Shown piece by piece: positions 57,600-64,000 of a stretch of 64,000 nucleotides of DNA. The notes under the pieces are model-generated. The model saw nothing but the letters and a program-made list of their open reading frames with translations. It had not been told where the DNA came from and did no database searches. Position numbers and translations under genes: made by a program. Positions within the stretch are counted from its first letter, which is position 1. Each line of letters begins with the position of its first letter. The stretch comes from Orobanche coerulescens (taxonomy: Eukaryota > Streptophyta > Magnoliopsida > Lamiales > Orobanchaceae), in NCBI GenBank assembly GCA_033398695.1, contig CM065802.1:151886096-151950095 (forward strand), read 5' to 3'.

Positions 57600-57999
57600 C
57601 CATCACTTTAAGTTCTCCATTGTCGTTTATAAGAACCAAGTCTTTAGTCCTCTTCAGGTACTTAAGAATATTCTTCACAGCAGTCCAATGTTCCTTCCCT
57701 AGATTTGACTGAAACCTACTTATATGCTCACAATATAGGCAATCTCCGGTCTAGTGCAAATCATACCATACATGAGGCTACCCAATGTCGAAGCATAGGG
57801 TACCTTGCTCATTTCCTTTCTGTCTTCCTCACTTGGAGGACACGTCTCTAAGGAAAGTTTTATGTCATGTCGCATTGGTAGGAACCCTCTTTTAGAATTT
57901 TCCATCCTAAATCGCTTCAGGATATTTTTTATATAGAGGGCTTGGGAGAGACCTATAATTCTCTTTTCTCTATCACCGTAGAGACGAATACCTAGAATA
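57600..57999 (-). pseudogene. Copia 3 RT C-terminus / RNase H fragment, cut by LTR F
   Basis: Minus-strand reading from 57999: LGIRLYGDREKRIIGLSQ, YIKNILKRFRMENS, then MSKVPYASTLGSLMYGMICT and RPEIAY, the conserved region linking copia RT and RNase H. After a frameshift near 57720 it continues RFQSNLGKEHWTAVKNILKY and LKRTKDLVL. The RNase H catalytic region is cut off by the LTR boundary, so the element was internally deleted. LTR F interrupts it at 58000. Confidence 0.88.
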
Positions 58000-59043
58000 T
58001 GTAACACCCCCAAAACCATATGCAAAAATTATATGTCATAGATCCTTTGCACAAGGATCTACCAGGCTAAACATCACAGAATGACCAAATGCTTGCCCGG
58101 CCAGGGTCAAACAAAATAATAATACAGACCGTTAAGGTCAACTACAAGTAAACTACATGGACCGATGAGGTCGCACAACTCAATCAACAGATAATAACTT
58201 TATACAACATTACCCACGCAGGGGTCGAAGTACAATACATCGGAATACTGATTACAACTCTGACAATACAACAGAACTCGACCAAACTATCAACTCGTGA
58301 TTAGTATCATAGCTCGTCACTTCCTGCGCCTATCCTGGAACTGCTCTTCAAGAACCTGTATGTACCTAGACATAATACATACATCCACCCCCCGATTACT
58401 CGGGGCTTAGCAAAACTCCACTGTTTTACTAGTGCAAGTATCAAATCATACAAAATGTAACAAGTAAACATGAACCATGAATCAGACACAATAACCAAGT
58501 ACCAAATCAGTCCCGAGAGGTTTTAACAATTTAGAAAACGAGCAAGGAAGTATTCACAAATAAAATTATCATCTCGGGGATTTTTAGAAACACAACACCT
58601 TTAGGACCTCGAGTCCTGATTTGTAAAATCTTTTCAAAAACCTTAGGGCTCTAGCCTAAATCTCATCGTAATTCAGCAATTTACAGTACGAAAACATTTT
58701 TCAAATCGCGTGGGGCTCGGCCCAACATTCATTTCATAAAAACTTTCTTTCAAAATTTTTTTTCATCAAAACGTGCTCATGACCCCGTGATCCCTTGCCA
58801 CGAGTCTCCGTAGGTTCAAAAACGCACACGGATTGAGCCAAAACAGTACATCAACATCAATCATGCTCATGACCCCGTGATCCCTTGCCACGTGTCTCCG
58901 TAGGTTCAACAACCCACACGGATTGAGCCAAAACAATAATCACAACAACCAGTCTCGACTCCGTGATCCCTTGCCACGAGTCACCGTAGGCCCCGTCGAG
59001 CCCACACGGTTGGACGTACTGTGTCCTGACCCCATGATCCCTT
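58000..59043 (-). repeat. LTR F (3' end portion), interrupted by LTR G
   Basis: Starts TGTAACACCCCC like A, E and G, with copia pol on its left. Contains the acceptor AG (58366-58367, minus), hairpin CCCCGAGTAATCGGGG (58405-58388), and a tandem array (58774-59040). LTR G begins at 59044. The remainder of F would lie beyond the window. It is a separate family from G: outside the shared module the sequences differ. Confidence 0.85.
58774..59040 (-). repeat. LTR F tandem array (about 90-bp units, 3 copies)
   Basis: Units of GCTCATGACCCCGTGATCCC, TTGCCACGAGTCTCCGTAGG and CACACGGATTGAGCC. Its position, upstream of the branch and acceptor module, is the same as the arrays in B, C, D, E and G. Confidence 0.85.
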
Positions 59044-59967
59044 TGTAACACCCCCAGACTCAAACCGGGAATATTACACGCCGCAGACCCTCTCCGTGAG
59101 GATCCACCAGGCTAGACATCAAAACAACACATTACATTACATACCGACGTAATAAAATAACAAACCAATAGACCGATTTGGTCTTTTATCACTAACATAC
59201 AAATCAAAGCATACATTTCTATACTGACTCATACCCATGCAAGGGTAAAATACACTCATAAACAAAAAGTACGACAGCGGAAAGACCATACAACGAACTC
59301 CGACTGACTGCACCCAAAACTGGTCTTCATGTGATTAGTATCATTCGTCTTCCATCATCCTTCGCACCGATCCTGTGTTTTGCTCCCAAAACCTACATGT
59401 ACCTGGACGCAGAACAGACATCCACCCCCCGAATACTCGGGGGTTAGCAAAACTCCACTATTTTGCTAGTACAAGTATAAAATGCAAATATGAGCCATAC
59501 ACAACACATTCCGAGAATACAATGAAAGACTTCCCGAGATATCTTATTTAGTTAAAATAGTTCAAATCTAGAAAGTAGGAACGAAACAAGTAAGCACTTT
59601 GAAAACACTTCCAAATCTCGGGAGTTTTGAAAATATTTGAAATTGAAAAGTTCTTAATTCCTCGAAAGCCACTTAGGGTCACAGCACCAAGGTCCATTTT
59701 TCAAAATGTAAATCCGTTAACAAAAAGCAGGGTCCACGACCCAACCATTTCGGTCATAAAACACAGGGTCCACGACCCGATCATTCACTTCAAATCACTT
59801 GCAAGGACACATTACGCATAATACATTATTTTTATGCCATTCTAGTCAAACACCAAGACTCGATATATAATGTATCTCGACCCCGAGCACAAAGCATTGT
59901 GATACTCCGGACAATATCACAATTAACGAAAACATCAACATCATCCTCAAGATGAAAACCACACCTG

Positions 59968-60185
59968 GTAACCCGCGACCGTACCTCTTAGTATCGGCCT
60001 CCAGATGCCCCGTCGAACGCTCCGGGTGGAAAACCACTTCCGCGGCCGTACCCTTTATCGGCCCCCAGACGCCCCGTCGAACGCTCCGGGTGGAAGTTCA
60101 ACCACACATGCACCCAAGTCCACTTCTGTGGCCGTACCCCTTAGTATCGACCCCCAGACGTCCCATCGAACGCTCCGGGTGGAAG
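59968..60185 (-). repeat. LTR G tandem array (about 75-85 bp units, 3 copies)
   Basis: Units share GACGCCCCGTCGAACGCTCC, GGGTGGAA and GGCCGTACC. GC-rich; the open frames here are chance products. Confidence 0.88.
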
Positions 60186-61463
60186 GACAAACAACACACA
60201 CACGTGTTCCACAATTCATAGTTGCAAATCACAAGCATCGAAAGTCAATCACAGTATATATAGTCGAGGTATCTTACTAGAATGGCCAGTTCATCCAACA
60301 CATACTCACGACCAAGTAATGATACAATTAACACTAGAATTCAACGATGCAGCTAGTACCGTTCACATAGCAACGAGAGAAAATACCTTTCCAACCACAC
60401 CGAACGGCAAAACCTCCTCGTAAGGAAGTTACCATCTTTATCTCACAATGACACATGATCATCAATAAACACATGATTCCCCACACATACCTCAACGAAA
60501 GGTTAAACTTTAAAATCTACAAACGACATGATCACACAAAACGATACCCTACAAAAGTAAGGTATTCTTATACTCAGCACTAATACACATACTTAGACAA
60601 GTACATTTAACAACGAAAACATACGAGTCATCTTTAAGGAAATATTGAAAAACATATTGATTCATTTGAAAGTTAATTTTAGACATTCATTCAGCACATA
60701 TCGTCGATTACCAACTATTAAATCCACAAAACACATAATGTATGGGCAAGATACTTTCCTCGAATAACCACAACGCGAAGAATCGACCGAAGTAGGTTGA
60801 CACGAACCGACTATGAACCCGCCTACTCCACCGAATGCCAACTCGCGATAATAAACTACGAAGGACAATAACAATAATGAAAATGAATTCCAAAGTACGA
60901 CCTAAAGTTGCTGGATTCAAGGAACAAACGACGAAAATTCGAGGGTTTCCCCTAAAATGACCAAGAACACGAATCGACCCGTCAAAACACGAAAACGGAA
61001 TTCCAAACCGAAATATGGATATACAATCCATAGGATATGTTCAACAGCATCATTTAACAACAATCGGTTTATCAAAATCGGATGAAAAACGAAATCAAGA
61101 ACAAATCCCCCAAAAAGTCAACTCGAAGGAAAATCAAGAAATATACCTTGATTCGGCGAAGAACAGTGGATTAAATGATGTTAAACACATGAATAATACT
61201 AATATTAATCATACCTATCATGGATTAATCAACAATTCGGACGAATCGGACAAAAACCCAAAAACCCCAAAATTTCCCAAAGGTAGGGTTCTAGGAAATA
61301 TAACCTTGATTCGCTGGATCAAAGGATGATATAGGATGATTAATCAATGATATGAACTCCCAAACTTCGTGGATTAATTCCTTGACAACATGTCTCCTTG
61401 ATCACCAAGCCTCCAGCCGCGGAGATGAGAAGATGGAAATGAAGAACGGGTGAAAATATGACT

Positions 61464-61880
61464 GCTCAGTCATATTTATACTGGCGCGGCCTAGCGTGCG
61501 CTAGCCTTTCGGACTAGCGTGCACTATCGGCTAGTATCGGCCCAGAACTCTCGGCCGAGGCCCACACGGCCCGGCACTGATGACCTAACCTGCCGACCAG
61601 GACATGCTTGCCCGACCCCGATAGCGTGCGCTGTGCGGACGCTAGCGCGCGGTAGCCGACCTATCCAGAACCCTCTGGACTAAACTGCTCGGCCAGGTAA
61701 TGTGCGCTAGTTGGCCGACAGCGTGCGCTACACATGCCGGTTAGCGCGCGCCACGACCGACAATAGCGTGCGCTACCTGCCGATCCTCCCCGAGCCCAGA
61801 ACTCCAGGAACCTCTCTGCCCAGCCCGATAGCGTGCGTTGGACGGACGCATAACGTGCGCTACTCCTGCCGGGCTAGCGT
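61464..61880 (-). promoter_or_regulatory. LTR G promoter: GCGTGCGC palindrome cluster and TATA box
   Basis: On the minus strand about a dozen TAGCGCACGCTA-type motifs (written TAGCGTGCGCTA on the plus strand) precede the TATA box GTATAAATATG. GC content is far above the rest of the LTR. Confidence 0.7.
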
Positions 61881-62419
61881 GCACAGCCTTCCGGCAGTGC
61901 CTGCCGCACCCGTCCGGCCAGTGCCCAGCCGCCCTGACCCGACGATTCTGTTTCCGAAAACGCACGGAACGAAACACGACGAAATGCTCGCGGACAACAT
62001 CATCGATCCGAAATGAAATACTACGCGACAATTAATCACATGCGACCAAATAAACACAAAAATCGTTCAAGACAACAAATACAAATGTGGATACCCACAA
62101 CTTTGGGTAAATTACAAAATAGCCCAAAATGCCCGAAAATCACGATACGTGATCGAATAACCAAACCGAAGTTCACAACACGTCTAACAAAGTTAAACGG
62201 ACTTACGAGAAACTCAGAACAGTAGTTTCGAACGAGATTCGAAAGAATCGAACTCGAGTGCGGAAACGTCGCTAAGAAGCACGGAATTCAAAACGATCTC
62301 GGATGGCAAAAAGTGCAGAATTAATCATTTTCAGAATGACGAAATGGTCACAAGCGAGTCGTCAAAATGGATTCCCGCTAAAAATTTTTTTACCGAAAAT
62401 CGAAATTGCGGATATTACA

Positions 62420-62450
62420 TACTACCCTCCTTAAAAGAAGTTTCGTCCCG
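62420..62450 (-). other. Element G polypurine tract
   Basis: The minus strand reads GGGACGAAACTTCTTTTAAG then GAGGGTAGTA, abutting TGTAATATCC of LTR G. Confidence 0.88.
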
Positions 62451-63030
62451 AAACTTAAAACAAGTAGGGAGAAGTAGTATCCCACCAGGAAAACTCAACG
62501 AGATACACAAGAAATGCGTAACTTACGCCCAACGGCGAAACGTTACAAGCAACACAAATGAATATACAACGTGAAAACACGCTCCACGACGACCAACACA
62601 ACGTCGCCGTTAGGGATATAATAAAACCAACAAGTGACAAGCGTCATCAAACAGATAATACAGTCAAGTCAATTATCCGAACAATCACAAAACACTAAGC
62701 ACCTATTACAAAGAAACACGCACAGTCGAGAAAACAACAATTAAACACAAAACGGTTCACATGGACAATCACAAACAATTCGGACTACGCCGAAATCCTC
62801 AAAAATCACACTAGGCATCTCCGTGTCCTTTTGGAGCGGAGACGCAACCTCGATCCCCAATCTCTCATCTACCGTCTCGCAATGCACGGCTCGGTGACCC
62901 ACCTGGCCACACTTGAAACAACAGACTAACGGTGAACAACAATTCTTCGCGGTACGAGATCAGGCATCAATAGTCAAACAACCCCAATCGAACAGCAATG
63001 ATCGGACCACAACGACCGGACAACAACGAT
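62451..63030 (-). pseudogene. Element G interior with gag zinc-knuckle remnant
   Basis: At 62920-62879 the minus strand encodes CFKCGQVGHRAVHC, a perfect CCHC knuckle. The rest of gag is not readable. A short purine-rich repeat around 62980-63060 (units like CAACAACGATCGGACAACAA on the plus strand) follows. No pol. It resembles the 3' end of another gag-only element, truncated on its right by the remains of element H's LTR. Confidence 0.7.
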
Positions 63031-63059
63031 CAAATAACAGTGATCGAACAACAATGGTC

Positions 63060-63330
63060 GAAAATATCTCTGAAGTTCACACTTCAACTCAAGACATTAA
63101 AAGAGCTGGTAGAAACTGAAAGATGTTACTTTCGAATAAGGTTCACAAGAATCGAACCGAACTCGTAAAAGTCACAATGATAAACAGATCGATCCGAAAC
63201 AAGATCACAACCTGTTCGAACGATGACAACCGAGATACCAAACAAGTTCAAAAAGTATCAACAAACACGAGCAAGTCGATAGAATTTAGAAGGAGGAAAT
63301 GTAGAAGTCACGAATAATACGGGTATTACA
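63060..63330 (-). repeat. Partial LTR of element H
   Basis: Ends ATACGGGTATTACA at 63330 next to a polypurine block. The stretch 63104-63260 is similar to the last bases of LTR A and LTR G (for example ACTTTCGAATAAGGTTCACA, TCGAACCGAACTCG). The left part of this LTR is missing, so only its U3 start survives. Confidence 0.7.
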
Positions 63331-63361
63331 TTCGACCTCTTATAAAAGAAATATCGTCCCA
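63331..63361 (-). other. Element H polypurine tract
   Basis: The minus strand reads GGGACGATATTTCTTTTATA then AGAGGTCGAA. Same block as in the other elements, more diverged. Confidence 0.75.
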
Positions 63362-63414
63362 TGGCCTCCCAGAGCCGTATAAACGCGAACTCCGGAAGTC
63401 TCGGTAACCAATTT

Positions 63415-63515
63415 GCAAAACTGAATTTTGTGTCCCTCGAGTCCACACTTGAAATGCGTTACTGACGAGAAGGACAATTTTCACATACATGCCCCAGCAC
63501 AACATAGTCGAAGCG
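63415..63515 (-). pseudogene. Element H gag end with two decayed zinc knuckles
   Basis: Minus-strand text at 63515-63474 reads RFDYVVLGHVCENC, a knuckle whose first two Cys became Arg and Tyr. At 63456-63415 HFKCGLEGHKIQFC follows, first Cys replaced by His. The order and spacing equal those of element A (knuckle 1, knuckle 2, then polypurine tract), so H is a member of the same gag-only group. Confidence 0.75.
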
Positions 63516-64000
63516 CCTCGGCATACTGAAAATACAACTGCTAGGTACAATGGAATAAAACATCGCAGAACAACATACCAGAGGTGCCAATTCCACACAA
63601 CATATCGACGTAAGGTAGCCCACATACACAGAATCATAGCAACGACAGCATACATTCGGAGATTACAACGGCCCAAATGATGACCAACACATAGTCACAA
63701 AACATCATGAAACAATCACACATGTACGCAAACGTACAAACCCAAGTTCTAACAGCTCGCACATGTGCGATAACGCACAAATCACCCCGAGGTGACAACA
63801 TTCAATACCAACATCGCACCTCTCACAGAGGGCTAACACAATAAATGTGTGGCGAACGACTCAACGCTCACACCACCAACTCAATCACAACTCAGAGGGC
63901 CAACACCCTAACGACAATGCTAACGTCACACACATATTCCCCGACTGTAGCAGGAAATGATAGGTTTTAGAAAAAACGAAAACCACCTTTTGAAAATAAT
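63516..64000 (-). other. Element H interior, upstream gag and leader
   Basis: About 0.5 kb up to the window edge. No frame with clear gag homology was readable. The sequence style (AT-rich, CACAAC-rich) is like the leader of element A, and it probably continues beyond the window. Confidence 0.4.

Larger units (their letters stand above)
59044..62419 (-). repeat. LTR G (3376 bp)
   Basis: TGTAACACCCCC to GCGGATATTACA, followed on the right by a polypurine block, so it is the 3' LTR of a minus-strand element inserted in LTR F. Contains acceptor AG (59403-59404), hairpin CCCCCGAGTATTCGGGGG (59443-59426), array 59968-60185, TATA box (near 61464-61474) and the richest GCGTGCGC palindrome cluster (61480-61880). 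The long stretch 60200-61440 holds no convincing gene. Confidence 0.88.

Noticed and set aside
59952..60280. Overlapping Pro/Arg-rich frames of 89-91 codons
   Set aside because: Product of the GC-rich tandem array of LTR G read in two frames; no independent evidence of coding.

Overview
This is eukaryotic, repeat-dense DNA, almost certainly from a flowering plant (eudicot-like). It holds Ty3/gypsy chromovirus polyproteins with a C-terminal chromodomain, Ty1/copia fragments, primer-binding sites for initiator-Met and Asp tRNAs, 2-4 kb LTRs and deep nesting. No host protein gene, tRNA or rRNA gene was found. Every ORF longer than about 100 codons is either transposon coding sequence or a chance frame inside an LTR. 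No intact autonomous element is present. Species cannot be named from the sequence.

Layout, left to right. 1-6956: element A, minus strand, gag-only with long LTRs. 6957-8435: one LTR plus Asp-tRNA primer site of an Athila/Tat-like element that A had entered. 8436-16226: element B, plus strand, two LTRs with a non-coding interior. 16227-19647: decayed copia element 1, minus, which B and E had entered. 19648-35442: element E, minus, a three-LTR, two-interior tandem whose interiors encode only gag, flanked by the 5-bp duplication GTGTT. 35448-36550 and 55219-55800: remains of copia element 2. 36551-55213: element C, plus, a degenerate full-length Tekay/Del-type chromovirus flanked by GCTGG. Its left LTR is split by element D (38067-46965, plus, flanked by ATAGA). 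D is a younger relative that lost its zinc knuckles and protease. 55801-57999: copia element 3, minus (LTR plus RNase H end). 58000-59043: part of LTR F. 59044-62419: LTR G inside F, followed by a G interior and then a related element H, both gag remnants on the minus strand, to the window end.

What ties these together: A, B, C, D, E, F, G and H differ in LTR sequence but share one architecture. Their LTR ends are nearly the same (TGTAAY...TTACA). The iMet primer site and the polypurine block (around GACGAAACTTCTTTTTAG) are visible wherever those parts lie in the window. In element orientation the LTR of each well-preserved family reads: a cluster of CpG-rich palindromes (ACGTACGT, GCGCACGC or GCGTGCGC type), a TATA box, in B, C, D and E a candidate 5' splice site, a family-specific tandem minisatellite, a CTRAC branch-point-like motif followed by a hairpin, an AG acceptor, and about 300-440 bp to the LTR end. 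Only C and D carry pol. A, E, G and H carry gag alone and B carries nothing. The simplest reading is a group of non-autonomous elements using the machinery of Tekay-like partners. The palindrome clusters, the candidate LTR intron and the gag-only design are the signals most worth testing.
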